A stretch of 61,045 nucleotides of DNA from contig JAJCYY010000079.1 of the NCBI GenBank assembly GCA_029262735.1, positions 1 to 61,045 on the forward strand, in the 5' to 3' direction. The notes below the pieces were generated by a model. That model worked only from the letters and a program-made list of their open reading frames with translations. It ran no database searches and had not been told where the DNA came from. Below are positions 7,480-15,802 of the stretch, piece by piece. The stretch comes from Chloroflexota bacterium. GTDB taxonomy: Bacteria; Chloroflexota; Dehalococcoidia; Lucifugimonadales; Lucifugimonadaceae. Each line of letters starts with the position of its first letter. Positions within the stretch are counted from its first letter, which is position 1. The translations under genes and the position numbers were made by a program.

Positions 7480-8664
7480 ATGCCAGTAGACATCATCCTG
7501 CCCCAGTGGGGCATGGGCATGAACGACGGAACGGTTATCAAGTGGCTCAAAGGCGTTGGCGACCCTGTTAAGAAGGGCGACCAGCTCGTTGAGATTGAGT
7601 CGTCCAAGGTCAATTCCGAAGTTGAGGCGACCTCAGACGGCACGATCGGGCGTGTCAATGTCGAAGAGGGCAGGACGGTGAACATCGGCACCGTGCTTGG
7701 TCTCATTCTGAAGGAGGGCGAGACCGAGGCCGACCTGCCGCCGGTGGTTGTCGAAACTGCAGCACCTGCGGCCTCCGGCGCTGCTCCCCGGTCATCGGGA
7801 GCTGCTGCACCCGCCCGCCCGCCAGGCAAGAAGGTCGTCGTCACACCGCGTGCACGGAAGCTCGCCCAGCAGCTTGGAGTCGAGGTCGAAACCGTCATCG
7901 GGACAGGTCCGAGCGGCCGCATCACAGAAGATGACGTTCGCGCTGCTGCAGAAGGTGGCGCGCCTCCGTCCGCCATCCCGGTCAAAGAGGTCATCCCACT
8001 GACCGGTATACGCGGCACGATCGCTCGCCGCATGTCCGAAAGCGCGCTGGTGCCGAGCGTCACGCTCAACACGCACGCTGACGTGACACCGGCGATGGAG
8101 ACCATGAAGGAGTTGCTCAAGGCGTGGCGCTCCGCCCGCATCCGGCCGCAATACCAGGACCTTGTCCTCGCAGCCGTTGCACGCGCTCTCAGCGAATTTC
8201 CTCAGGCGAACGCACACCTTGTCGGCGATGAGATACGCATTCTTGACGAGGTGAACCTGGGCGTTGCGGTTGCGCTGCCTGTGGGCCTCGTCGTTCCCGT
8301 AGTACACGGCGCAGACAAGAAGTCACCGCTTGAGATCGCAAAAGAGGTCAGAGAGCTCGCTCGATCAGCCAAGAACGGCTCTCTCACCGTTGACCAGATG
8401 ACGGGAAGCACCTTCTCAGTCACAAATCTCGGCGCTTATGACATTGAGGCGTTCGACCCGCTGCTGAACCCGCCAGAGATCGGTATTCTTGGCCTGGGCA
8501 GAGTCGAGGAGCGCCCGGCTGTTGTCGATGGCAAATTCGAGGTGAGGTCTATCGGTCACCTGAGTCTGACGTTCGACCATCGCGCATGGGACGGCGCGCC
8601 TGCCGCAGAGTTCCTGAAGAAGATAGTGGGCCACCTGAAAGATCCGGCATGGATGCTGGGTTAG
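7480..8664 (+). CDS. Dihydrolipoamide acyltransferase (E2) of a 2-oxoacid or acetoin dehydrogenase complex
   Basis: E2 transfers the acyl group from lipoate to CoA. The ATG at 7480 starts the protein right at the lipoyl domain (MPVDIILPQWGMGMNDGT), with the lipoylated Lys43 in EIESSKVNSE. An Ala/Pro-rich linker follows, then the peripheral subunit-binding domain (VTPRARKLAQQLGVEVETV...GPSGRITEDDV). The catalytic domain ends with the active-site DHRAWDG. Upstream in-frame codons back to 7294 cover an intergenic repeat and are not coding. E1 and E3 genes are absent here; the AcoX-like gene follows after 37 bp. AcoX neighbours acetoin dehydrogenase genes in other bacteria, which favours an acetoin-type complex, but this is inference. 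Confidence 0.9.
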   Translation: MPVDIILPQWGMGMNDGTVIKWLKGVGDPVKKGDQLVEIESSKVNSEVEATSDGTIGRVNVEEGRTVNIGTVLGLILKEGETEADLPPVVVETAAPAASGAAPRSSGAAAPARPPGKKVVVTPRARKLAQQLGVEVETVIGTGPSGRITEDDVRAAAEGGAPPSAIPVKEVIPLTGIRGTIARRMSESALVPSVTLNTHADVTPAMETMKELLKAWRSARIRPQYQDLVLAAVARALSEFPQANAHLVGDEIRILDEVNLGVAVALPVGLVVPVVHGADKKSPLEIAKEVRELARSAKNGSLTVDQMTGSTFSVTNLGAYDIEAFDPLLNPPEIGILGLGRVEERPAVVDGKFEVRSIGHLSLTFDHRAWDGAPAAEFLKKIVGHLKDPAWMLG

Positions 8665-8701
8665 TGCCGATTCGCACTGTAGCTAGAGTACGGTTGAAGT
8701 C

Positions 8702-9682
8702 ATGACTTCAACGGTTGGCATCATCGCAAACCCGTCCGCGGGGAAGGATATTCGGCGCCTCGTTGCTCAGGGCCGCGTCGTCTCCAACCAGGAGAAGGCC
8801 AATATCCTGCGCCGCGTCTTCAGCGGACTCATCGCAGCCGGCGTCGAAAACGTGGTCGTGATGCCGGACATGTCCGGCCTCGCCCGTCCCGCCATCTATG
8901 ACAGCCGCGGCCAGATCGAAGCGGAGTTCCTGGACCAGATGCCGACCGGGTCGCAGAACGATTCGACGCGTGCCGCTGCAGCCATGAACGAGATGGGCGT
9001 TGGTTGCATAGTAACGCTGGGGGGCGACGGCACAAACCGGGTCGTCTCCAAGGGCGTCGGTGACACGCCTATGGTCCCGATCTCAACCGGCACAAACAAC
9101 GTGTTCCCGCGCATGATCGAGGGGACGCTGGCAGGGCTTGCAGCAGGAGCTCTGGCCATGGGAGTGGTATCCAAAAACGACGCGTGCAGACGAAGTAAGC
9201 GCCTTGAGGTGCTGGTTGAGGGTGAAATGGTGGATATTGCGCTGGTGGACGCAGCGGTTTCGCGGCAGATGTTCGTTGGCGCACGGGCTGTCTGGGAGCC
9301 GCAGTCGCTCTACTCGATGTTCCTGACGAGGGCAGAGCCCTCCTGCATCGGTCTGTCTTCGATTGGTGCTCGTCTGAAGAAGATTGAGATCGATGATCCG
9401 ATTGGCCTGTTCCTGCGTTTCGACGGTGAGCCTGATGAGACTGCGAAGCGTGTGAAGGCGCCGGTGGCTCCGGGACTGGTTTCAAGCGTGGATGTGATGG
9501 GCTGGAAGGTGATGGAGCCGGGAGATTCGCTGCCGGTGGATCTGCACCGTGGAACGATTGCGTTGGACGGCGAGCGGGAGGTTGAGCTGCTTCCGGGAGG
9601 TCACGTTGAGGTGCGCCTGTCGAACGATGGCCCGCTGGTACTGGATGTGGACAAGACCATGGCGGTAGTAGCGGCGACGTAA
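8702..9682 (+). CDS. AcoX-like ATP-NAD kinase-fold protein
   Basis: A 326-residue protein with the diacylglycerol/NAD-kinase fold. It starts VGIIANPSAGKDIRRL and has the nucleotide-binding GGDGTNR in VTLGGDGTNRVVSKG, followed by PISTGTNNVFP. These are typical of the 'acetoin catabolism protein X' group, whose biochemical role has not been established. It follows the E2 acyltransferase by 37 bp and is followed by an epimerase-like gene after 14 bp, so the three probably form one transcript. Confidence 0.82.
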   Translation: MTSTVGIIANPSAGKDIRRLVAQGRVVSNQEKANILRRVFSGLIAAGVENVVVMPDMSGLARPAIYDSRGQIEAEFLDQMPTGSQNDSTRAAAAMNEMGVGCIVTLGGDGTNRVVSKGVGDTPMVPISTGTNNVFPRMIEGTLAGLAAGALAMGVVSKNDACRRSKRLEVLVEGEMVDIALVDAAVSRQMFVGARAVWEPQSLYSMFLTRAEPSCIGLSSIGARLKKIEIDDPIGLFLRFDGEPDETAKRVKAPVAPGLVSSVDVMGWKVMEPGDSLPVDLHRGTIALDGEREVELLPGGHVEVRLSNDGPLVLDVDKTMAVVAAT

Positions 9683-9696
9683 CAGGGGAGACGAGC

Positions 9697-10485
9697 TTGA
9701 TCGACACGTTGCTGATTGGCGGGAAGGGCAACATCGGTTCGGGTTTGAGAACGTATCTGCCAAGGCTACACCCGGACTATCGAATTACGTCTGCGGACCT
9801 GCCCGGAGCGCCCGATCATGCAACTGATCCCGCGGCTTCAAAAGAGTTCCTTGAGTTAGACGCATCGAAGGACGATGACGCTCTGAGGAAAGCCCTGGAA
9901 GGGCGCGACCTGGTTGTCTATCTCGCACGCAAAGACCCACTCCACGAGATGAACGCCATGACGGATCTGGTCTTCAGAGCGGTGATAGATGTCTGCCCCG
10001 AGGCTCTGATGATCGGGTCGAGTTCGGTTCACGCCACAGACGCTGCGTACTGGCCGTTCACAAGCGAGCCGTATGCCACGATTGCTACGCGGGCGTTCGA
10101 CAGGGTTGATCCCTGGCCTGAGCCGTTATCTGCGATGCTGGAGCCGTGCCCTGTTACCGACTACGGGCTTGAGAAGACGTATGTTGAGGCGTGGTGCAAG
10201 AGGTTTGAGAACAATGGATTGAACGCAGTTGCCGCGAGGTGGGGCGGCATCAACGCGCAGAACGCGATGATGGATGAGGTGGCGTACTTCACGGTGTGGT
10301 GCCACCAGGAAGACGCGGCGAGGTTCGTTGACTCCTGCTACAGGACGTCGAAGTCGGGCGGGCTTCGAAGCGGCGCGCACTACTACGTCATCTCGAACAA
10401 TAGTCACAACATCTTCGATATCGAGACGCCGCGGAATGAGATCGGCTACGAACCGACGCACGATGCAGAGATTTTTTACGCCTGA
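9697..10485 (+). CDS. NAD(P)-dependent epimerase/dehydratase-like short-chain protein
   Basis: A 262-residue Rossmann protein read from the TTG at 9697, which has AGGGGAG at good spacing. The nucleotide-binding turn is GGKGNIGSGL, followed by DLVVYLARKD and SSSVHATDAAYWPF. The catalytic Tyr-x3-Lys is probably DYGLEKTYVEAW. This is the extended SDR arrangement seen in UronateDH-like and UDP-sugar epimerase-like proteins. Substrate unknown. It sits last in the probable E2-AcoX-epimerase transcript and faces the small minus-strand gene that follows 9 bp later. Confidence 0.75.
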   Translation: MIDTLLIGGKGNIGSGLRTYLPRLHPDYRITSADLPGAPDHATDPAASKEFLELDASKDDDALRKALEGRDLVVYLARKDPLHEMNAMTDLVFRAVIDVCPEALMIGSSSVHATDAAYWPFTSEPYATIATRAFDRVDPWPEPLSAMLEPCPVTDYGLEKTYVEAWCKRFENNGLNAVAARWGGINAQNAMMDEVAYFTVWCHQEDAARFVDSCYRTSKSGGLRSGAHYYVISNNSHNIFDIETPRNEIGYEPTHDAEIFYA

Positions 10486-10494
10486 CGACTCCCG

Positions 10495-10794
10495 CTACTC
10501 GACCAGTTCGAGGATCTGGGTGTCGTGGGTTTGGGCGAGTAGCGGATAGATGCCTGAGAAGACTGAAGTGATCGCCGTTGTGCGGCGGACGGCATCTCGC
10601 GACTCTTCGTACTTCAGGACGGATTCCCACTCCTGGTCGGTGTAGATCGTGCCGTGACCGCCGTGCCAGCCTTTAAAAACCCTGGGTTTTGGGAATCCGG
10701 CGTTAGCCATCTCGTCGGCAGCTTCTCGAACAAGCGTTAGCAGCTTGCCGCCGGTTCCGGGTTTCGGGAGATAGGTTCTTCTGACGACTATCAC
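10495..10794 (-). CDS. Small dimeric alpha/beta-barrel-like protein (NIPSNAP/ABM-type), function unknown
   Basis: A 99-residue protein starting at GTG 10794 with GGAG nine nt upstream. The pattern IVVRRTYLPKPGTGGKLLTLVREAADEM, then PRVFKGWHGGHGTIYTDQEW, then ESVLKYEESRDAV is a beta-alpha-beta-beta unit. It is like the ferredoxin-like barrels of the NIPSNAP and antibiotic-biosynthesis monooxygenase families. No catalytic residues are recognisable. It is monocistronic and convergent with the epimerase gene. Confidence 0.6.
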   Translation of the reverse strand: MIVVRRTYLPKPGTGGKLLTLVREAADEMANAGFPKPRVFKGWHGGHGTIYTDQEWESVLKYEESRDAVRRTTAITSVFSGIYPLLAQTHDTQILELVE

Positions 10795-10920
10795 GATGGT
10801 CTTCTCCGTTCATGGGTTCGTGTTTTGTTGCTCATATTGAGGGAGCAGTTGGCGGTCTGAGGGGTGCAGATTGCTGCTGCTCCAGAAATCGGTCTTGGTA
10901 TGTTGCCTCATCCTCCCCGG

Positions 10921-10957
10921 GTCCCGCGCCCGCAAGCGGGCACCCGCGTTTCGGGAC
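10921..10957. repeat. GC-rich REP-like hairpin
   Basis: GTCCCG at 10921 and CGGGAC at 10952-10957 bracket CGCCCGC-AA-GCGGGC. The core CGCCCGCAAGCGGGCACCCG recurs in inverse orientation at 45081-45099. The element lies in the 250-bp gap between two minus-strand genes; nothing else is evident there. Confidence 0.55.
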
Positions 10958-11045
10958 GAAGGTGCCGCGTCTCCGCAACTTCTCATATCGCACAGCACTC
11001 TGACATATCTTCCGCGCTGTCCACCGCCAGCAGCCCGAAGAAAAA

Positions 11046-12197
11046 TCAAATCCTGAATCTTCGCCAGTTCTGCTCGAACCGTTCCTTGCTCCGCATGCCC
11101 GATGGCGTCGGCGGTTTTAGCCCAACCTGCGGCCCTTCTGATGTCAGGAACTGACCGCCAACAAGCGCCGACTGAGTGGTCGAATATGCGAGGAAGCATT
11201 CACCGGAGCCATCATACGCGGGAGGTGGAGCGCTTTCCAAAATCCGAGCGGCGATAGTAGCTGCGACGTTCTCGCCCTGTCCCGATGCGAACACGCCAGC
11301 TTTGGGAATTGCCTTGCCTTCGGCAAACGGCACAACGTTGACATCGCCAACAGCAAACACATCGGTTGCCGAAGTCTCCAGCGTCTTCGCGTTCACCGGA
11401 GTCCACGGCTTTCCGGCTGTCAGTCCGGATTCGGCAACCACCTGCGGGACACGGTGGACCGGCACAGTCACGATCACATCGGCAGCTATCGACGAGCCGT
11501 CACTGTATCCAGCCTCCATCGCGGCCGGCGTCACGGAGGTCACACCGACGCCTGTTCGCAGCCCAATGTCTCGCCGTTCCAGGTCGTCACGTAGTCGTGC
11601 ACTTGCTGCTGGACCGGCAACGGCCATCGGCGCAGGCTCCGGGATGGTGACGATGATCTTCGAGTCTTTCCTGATTCCGTGCCTTCGCAGGTACCAGTGG
11701 ATCATCATCGCCGTCTCGAACGGCGCAGGAGGGCATTTATATGGCGGTGCAGCCACCGATATCACCAGCTTGCCGCGCCTGAACCTGCTGAGTCTTCTGC
11801 GTAGCCTGCGTGCCGTGTCCAGGTCGTAGAAAGAGTACGCAAGGTCAGAACCGGGAACCGCATCCCAGTCATAGGAAGCGCCCAGCGCCACGACGAGGTA
11901 GTCGAACTCGAACGTCCCGTTAGCTGTGCTGACGGTGCGGCCCGAGACGTCTATGGCATTGATCGCAGACTCGACAAAGTTGATGCCGCGGTTGGCAAGC
12001 TGGCCCAGTGAGCGTCCGGTTTTCCGCACATCGCGTTCACCCACTATCAGCATCGGATTCATGCCGCAGAGCCGCGTAACGCGGTTGCGGTCGATGAGAG
12101 TGACGGAGTGCTCGGCAGGCAGCAGAGTCCTGGCGGTTCGAGCTGCGGCAACGCCGCCGAACCCGCCGCCAAGCACCACGATCTTCTTGCCTGTCAT
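11046..12197 (-). CDS. FAD/NAD(P)-dependent pyridine nucleotide-disulfide oxidoreductase, sulfide:quinone reductase-like
   Basis: A 383-residue flavoprotein with an AGGAG six nt before the ATG at 12197. The FAD-binding GGGFGGVAAA follows the first strand, the second NAD/FAD segment is in FDYLVVALGA, and VFAVGDVNVVPF is the C-terminal FAD motif. The PPYKCPPAPFE segment is shared with sulfide:quinone oxidoreductases and the flavocytochrome c sulfide dehydrogenase flavoprotein (FCSD). Those enzymes need further Cys residues for sulfur transfer, and I see only a few Cys here. Sulfide oxidation is therefore possible but not shown; a type II NADH dehydrogenase-like role is the alternative. No quinone-binding amphipathic tail is obvious. 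Confidence 0.78.
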   Translation of the reverse strand: MTGKKIVVLGGGFGGVAAARTARTLLPAEHSVTLIDRNRVTRLCGMNPMLIVGERDVRKTGRSLGQLANRGINFVESAINAIDVSGRTVSTANGTFEFDYLVVALGASYDWDAVPGSDLAYSFYDLDTARRLRRRLSRFRRGKLVISVAAPPYKCPPAPFETAMMIHWYLRRHGIRKDSKIIVTIPEPAPMAVAGPAASARLRDDLERRDIGLRTGVGVTSVTPAAMEAGYSDGSSIAADVIVTVPVHRVPQVVAESGLTAGKPWTPVNAKTLETSATDVFAVGDVNVVPFAEGKAIPKAGVFASGQGENVAATIAARILESAPPPAYDGSGECFLAYSTTQSALVGGQFLTSEGPQVGLKPPTPSGMRSKERFEQNWRRFRI

Positions 12198-12435
12198 TCG
12201 TCACTCCTGGTTCGTGGTGCGGGCAATGGTCGACTTATTGTTGGGTTTGAGCTGGATCGACAGATCAGAACGCTTCGTCCGAACGGCCCGGGGCATGGAC
12301 GGGTCAAGACAATTGGCCGACGGGCAGCGGGCTGGTAAGCCTAACCGAATCGTCGCAGCATGTCCCGAATAGGGGGGCGCGTCTGTACCATTGCAGGCAA
12401 CGCACATTCCGCATTTCCGTGTGAAGGAACGCCTT

Positions 12436-13758
12436 ATGTCCAGTCAACAGCAGCAACCTTATTCGTGCGACACGATGGTCGCGATGCCTTCAGCGACTGC
12501 GAACGGACAGGTGATTTTCGGCAAGAACTCGGACCGTCCGCAGGAGGAGGCGCAGCCGCTTGTGATGAGGCCGCGTGCTGTTCACGAAGGCGGCGAATCA
12601 GGTGCGCAGTTCGTCGATGTGCCACAGGCACGTGAGACGCTCCGGCATGTAGGTTCGAGACCGTACTGGTGCGCCGGGTACGAGCACGGCTTTAACGAGC
12701 ACCAGGTTGTGATCGGCAACGAAGCCCTGCCAACTCGGCTGCCCGTTTCTGACGAGCCGAAACTTGTAGGCATGGAGTTGGTCCGCTTTGCACTCGAGCG
12801 TGGGTCTACGGCAGCTGAGGCGGTGGAGGTGATCACCGGGTTGGTGAGCCAGTTCGGACAGGGCAAGTTCGAGAATTCGGCGGGAGTCAGGACCTACGAC
12901 AACTCGTACATCGTGGCTGATCCCAAAGAGGCGTACATGGTCGAGGCGGTCGGCCACGACTGGGCGGTGCGGAAGATCGGCGATTTCGGCACGATCTCGA
13001 ATGTGTGCAGGCTGGGTGGCCCGAAGGACCGCGTTTCACCTGGGGCGAGCAAAAGAGCGTCTGAGGCCGGGCTGGCTCAGTCCGATGATGCCGGGGGTTT
13101 TTCGTTCTCCGGTGCGTTTGCAGACCTTGAGCAGTCGGCGAGCGGTATCGCAAGACAGTGCAGGACCGAGACGCTGATGGGCCAGAACTCGGGTGATATG
13201 GATGCGCGCACCGTGATGCGAATTCTTTCCGATCACTCTGACGGCGTAGATCCCGCTGAGCCGTTCGTCGATGATGTGGCGGGCCAGCTTTCGGTGTGCC
13301 TGCACCGGACCGAGAGCGAGACACCGGGCGTATCTGCCGCTTCACTGGTAGCGGACCTCTGTGCAACGGGCGAGCGATTGCCGGTTTTCTGGTGTGGCAT
13401 GTACTCACCCTGCATGACCCTGTTCCTTCCGACGTTTATCGAGGGTGATCTGCCGCCTGCCCTGGCAGTTGGGGATGCAGCGCCGTCGTCTGACAGCCCG
13501 TGGTGGACCTTCTATCGGCTAACGCAGTCCGGCATTGCGGAAGGGCCAGAACGAAGGGCGGAGATCAGGGCTGCGTGGGCACCGTTGCAGAGAGAGCTGA
13601 TGGAGTCTGCGTACGAGATGGCTATACGTGGTCGCGATTTGATCGAAGGTGCACGGCCAGAGCAGGCAAGTGCTCTGCTGTCAGGCTACATGCACGAGAA
13701 TTTTTCTCGCACGATGGAGATTGCTAGGTCGCTGGATCGTCAGGCAGCGGTTTCGTGA
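12436..13758 (+). CDS. Secernin/peptidase C69-family protein
   Basis: A 440-residue protein starting at ATG 12436, with AAGGA upstream at suitable spacing; a longer frame to 12391 exists. The start QPYSCDTMVAMPSATANG with VIFGKNSDRPQEEAQ is the hallmark of the Ntn-hydrolase dipeptidase family C69 and secernins. Cys11 would be the N-terminal nucleophile after removal of a short propeptide, and NSDR is conserved. TYDNSYIVADPKEAYMVEAVGHDWAVRKI is also typical. Expected role: peptide or amide hydrolysis in the cytosol. Its stop overlaps the start of the IMPase-like gene (GTGA), so the two are coupled. Confidence 0.85.
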   Translation: MSSQQQQPYSCDTMVAMPSATANGQVIFGKNSDRPQEEAQPLVMRPRAVHEGGESGAQFVDVPQARETLRHVGSRPYWCAGYEHGFNEHQVVIGNEALPTRLPVSDEPKLVGMELVRFALERGSTAAEAVEVITGLVSQFGQGKFENSAGVRTYDNSYIVADPKEAYMVEAVGHDWAVRKIGDFGTISNVCRLGGPKDRVSPGASKRASEAGLAQSDDAGGFSFSGAFADLEQSASGIARQCRTETLMGQNSGDMDARTVMRILSDHSDGVDPAEPFVDDVAGQLSVCLHRTESETPGVSAASLVADLCATGERLPVFWCGMYSPCMTLFLPTFIEGDLPPALAVGDAAPSSDSPWWTFYRLTQSGIAEGPERRAEIRAAWAPLQRELMESAYEMAIRGRDLIEGARPEQASALLSGYMHENFSRTMEIARSLDRQAAVS

Positions 13759-14591
13759 GCGAGTTTTCGGCAGATGCTGCGCTACAAGCTGCACTGGCTG
13801 CTGCGAGGGCGGCGGCAGAATGTCTGTCAGCGGATTTTGAGCGTAACCGCAAGAGCTACGGCACTGTCCTGAAATCCTGGATGAAGTCACCCGGCGCTCT
13901 TTTGACCGAGGCTGATCTCGCCTCAGACGCAGCGATTGCAACTTCGCTTCGGGACTCCGGAATCGACGCCGCTCTTATCTCTGAGGAGAGTAGCTCCGGG
14001 GACTCTGCCAGTGATTCGGTGTGGCTGGTAGACCCTCTCTGCGGGACTGTCCCGTTCAGGTCAGGGATGCCGCACTGGGGCGTGAATATCGCGCTACGGC
14101 AGGGAGACCGGCTTGTGGCGGGCGTTGTCTCGCTCCCGGAATCGAACCGAATGCTGGCGGCGGCCGCAGGCGGTGGGGTTTCGCTAGACGACGAGCCGTT
14201 CCAGGGACAGGATCCGAATCTTTCGTTAGACGAAGCGGTTGTCGGACTGGAGGTCGATGGCGGTGCTGAGTGGACACGCCTTTTGAGGCCGAACGACGAT
14301 AGACGCTCGCCGCTCGGTTGGCCCGGTTCGGTCAGCCACACCAACACCTTCGCCTCTGCCGCTTATCCACTTGCGATGGTCTGCACAGGCGGCATGTCCG
14401 GAGTTGTCTTCTACACCATCGACTCCGTTCACCTGGCGGCGGGGGCGATGATTGCACAGGAGCTTGGTGCGATTGTCAGCGACGAACGCGGCAAGCCGCT
14501 GGACTGGCGATTTGAGGAGCCGTATCCGATGGCCGTCATCGCCTGGCCGAGTGTCCATGCGGACCTGATCGAGGCGATGAGCGGGAGTTAG
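13755..14591 (+). CDS. Inositol monophosphatase/3'-nucleotidase (BPNT)-like protein with an altered metal site
   Basis: A 278-residue protein of the Mg2+-dependent, Li+-sensitive phosphatase fold. EADLASDAAIATSLRD and LISEESSSGD supply the first metal ligands. The motif that should be DP(I/L)DGT reads D93-P-L-C96-G-T, so the second metal-binding Asp is replaced by Cys. The C-terminal motif is DSVHLAAGAMIAQELGA in place of WD.AAG.li..EAGG. It may be a catalytically altered or inactive paralogue, or use fewer metals. Start GTG overlaps the upstream C69 gene stop by 4 nt. Substrate unknown. Confidence 0.75.
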   Translation: MSEFSADAALQAALAAARAAAECLSADFERNRKSYGTVLKSWMKSPGALLTEADLASDAAIATSLRDSGIDAALISEESSSGDSASDSVWLVDPLCGTVPFRSGMPHWGVNIALRQGDRLVAGVVSLPESNRMLAAAAGGGVSLDDEPFQGQDPNLSLDEAVVGLEVDGGAEWTRLLRPNDDRRSPLGWPGSVSHTNTFASAAYPLAMVCTGGMSGVVFYTIDSVHLAAGAMIAQELGAIVSDERGKPLDWRFEEPYPMAVIAWPSVHADLIEAMSGS

Positions 14592-14704
14592 ATCACTCGG
14601 CACACGCAAGTCTCCTGCGTTGACGACATTGATCACGGCTTGCTCACCTGATTTGTGAGCATTTCGCCTGAACTGACTCTAGAGTCGATTCCGGAGGCGA
14701 TCAG

Positions 14705-15352
14705 ATGACGACCAAAATCGATCTCAAGAAAGATTTTCCTGACTACTACAAGGCGCCCAGAAAGCCGATGCGGGTTGTTCTCCTGGCGGCGCCTTTCATC
14801 ACGTTCGATGGTGTTGGCGCGCCAGAAAGTGACGCGTTCCAGGAGGCGGTCGGTGCTCTGTATGCCGTTGTGTACACCCTCAAGTTCAGTTGCAAGCAAG
14901 CGGGCAACGACTTCGCTGTCCCTGCGCTTGAAGCGTTCTGGTGGGCGGGACAGCTCGAAGTGATGACGGCGGACCCGTCCGCAATCAAGCATGTTCCGAG
15001 GGAGGAGTGGCGCTGGAAGGCGATGATCCGTGTGCCGGACTTCGTGACCGAATCGCAGTTCAGGGAAGCGCAGAAGCAGGCGTTCGAGAAAAAACATCTG
15101 GAATCCATCGACGGCGTCCGGTTCGAGATTCTTGAGGAAGGAGCCTGTGTGCAGGTAATGCACGTCGGCCCGTATTCGACAGAGCCGCAGTCGGTTAAGC
15201 AGCTCCTGGAGTTCATGGAGGCGAACGGTCTGACTCACGCAGAGCGAGAGAGCATTGGCCCGCACCATGAGATCTACCTGTCAGACCCGAGGCGGACCGC
15301 TCCCGAAAAGCTGAGAACGATCATCAGGATTCCTGTCCAGGACGCTGGCTAA
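14705..15352 (+). CDS. GyrI-like small-molecule-binding domain protein
   Basis: A 215-residue protein with the SHS2/GyrI-like layout: RVVLLAAPFITFDGVGAP, AVGALYAVVYTLKFSCKQ, FWWAGQL, WRWKAMIRVPDFV, CVQVMHVGPYSTEPQSVKQL and HHEIYLSDPRRTAPEKLRTIIR. The HxGPY and the final EIYLSDPRRTAPEKL are typical of stand-alone GyrI-like proteins in bacteria. Such domains bind xenobiotics or drugs; some hydrolyse cyclopropanoids. No DNA-binding domain is attached. Preceded by a 110-bp gap and followed by repeat-rich intergenic DNA. Confidence 0.82.
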   Translation: MTTKIDLKKDFPDYYKAPRKPMRVVLLAAPFITFDGVGAPESDAFQEAVGALYAVVYTLKFSCKQAGNDFAVPALEAFWWAGQLEVMTADPSAIKHVPREEWRWKAMIRVPDFVTESQFREAQKQAFEKKHLESIDGVRFEILEEGACVQVMHVGPYSTEPQSVKQLLEFMEANGLTHAERESIGPHHEIYLSDPRRTAPEKLRTIIRIPVQDAG

Positions 15353-15540
15353 CTCATCCCTCTGACAAGGGGAGAGAGACAGGGAGAGGGGTCGTCGGCC
15401 GACACGGTCGACAAATTGTCATTCTGAACTTGATTGGCTCTGTTGACATCATGGTTAGGTGCTTGCGAAGGCCGTAATTCTTCCTCCCAATCTGGGAGGC
15501 CGAGTTAGTCAATACCGCACGAAGGTAGAATTGGTCATGT

Positions 15541-15587
15541 CGAGGAGTGGCGCAGTGGTAGCGCATCCGCATTGGGAGCGGAGGATC
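15541..15587 (+). pseudogene. Truncated tRNA-Pro(UGG): 5' half only
   Basis: The stretch has a 7-nt acceptor strand (CGAGGAG), T8, a D-arm GCGC-AGTGGTA-GCGC, and A26. The anticodon arm is TCCGC-ATTGGGA-GCGGA with anticodon TGG in the correct loop position, then a 5-nt variable loop GGATC. After 15587 there is no T-arm with GGTTC and no complement CTCCTCG to the acceptor. The next bases instead read as a coding fragment of an enolase-superfamily gene. It is a broken tRNA gene at the border of the A/T-rich island. Confidence 0.7.
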
Positions 15588-15600
15588 TCGTCAACCATGT

Positions 15601-15745
15601 CGCGACGCGGAAAACGGCTGGTACACACCGTCTTTAAGACTGGGCATCGGTGTTGAGTTCAACGAGTCTGCGGCCGACAAATTCCCGTTCGATCCGGCTC
15701 GTGTCGCACCGCTAATTCGCGAGGACGGCAGCGTGGTGCTCAGGT
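15601..15745 (+). pseudogene. C-terminal remnant of a mandelate racemase/muconate lactonizing family gene
   Basis: In one frame the DNA reads DAENGWYTPSLRLGIGVEF, then NESAADKFPFDPARVAPL, then IREDGSVVLRY. This is the end of an enolase-superfamily enzyme: compare the intact one at 50306-51478, which ends EAPGIGVELDDSKI...LRDDGSVGY. No barrel or start codon precedes it, because the tRNA-Pro fragment is directly upstream. Part of the segment is repeated at 17933-17994. Confidence 0.65.
15647..15708 (+). repeat. 62-bp direct repeat, left copy
   Basis: Matches 17933-17994 at 57 of 62 positions. In the enolase-superfamily frame, four of the five differences are silent third-position changes and one changes Ala to Thr. 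The two copies bracket the two membrane-protein genes of the A/T-rich island. Confidence 0.8.
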
Positions 15746-15802
15746 ACGTATCCGCATCCAGTGCTGGCTCTGATTCACGCCTTCTGGGACCTCAAAATCA
15801 TC

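Noticed and set aside
15541..15650. Intact tRNA-Pro gene
   Set aside because: The D and anticodon arms are fine but the T-arm and 3' acceptor strand are missing.
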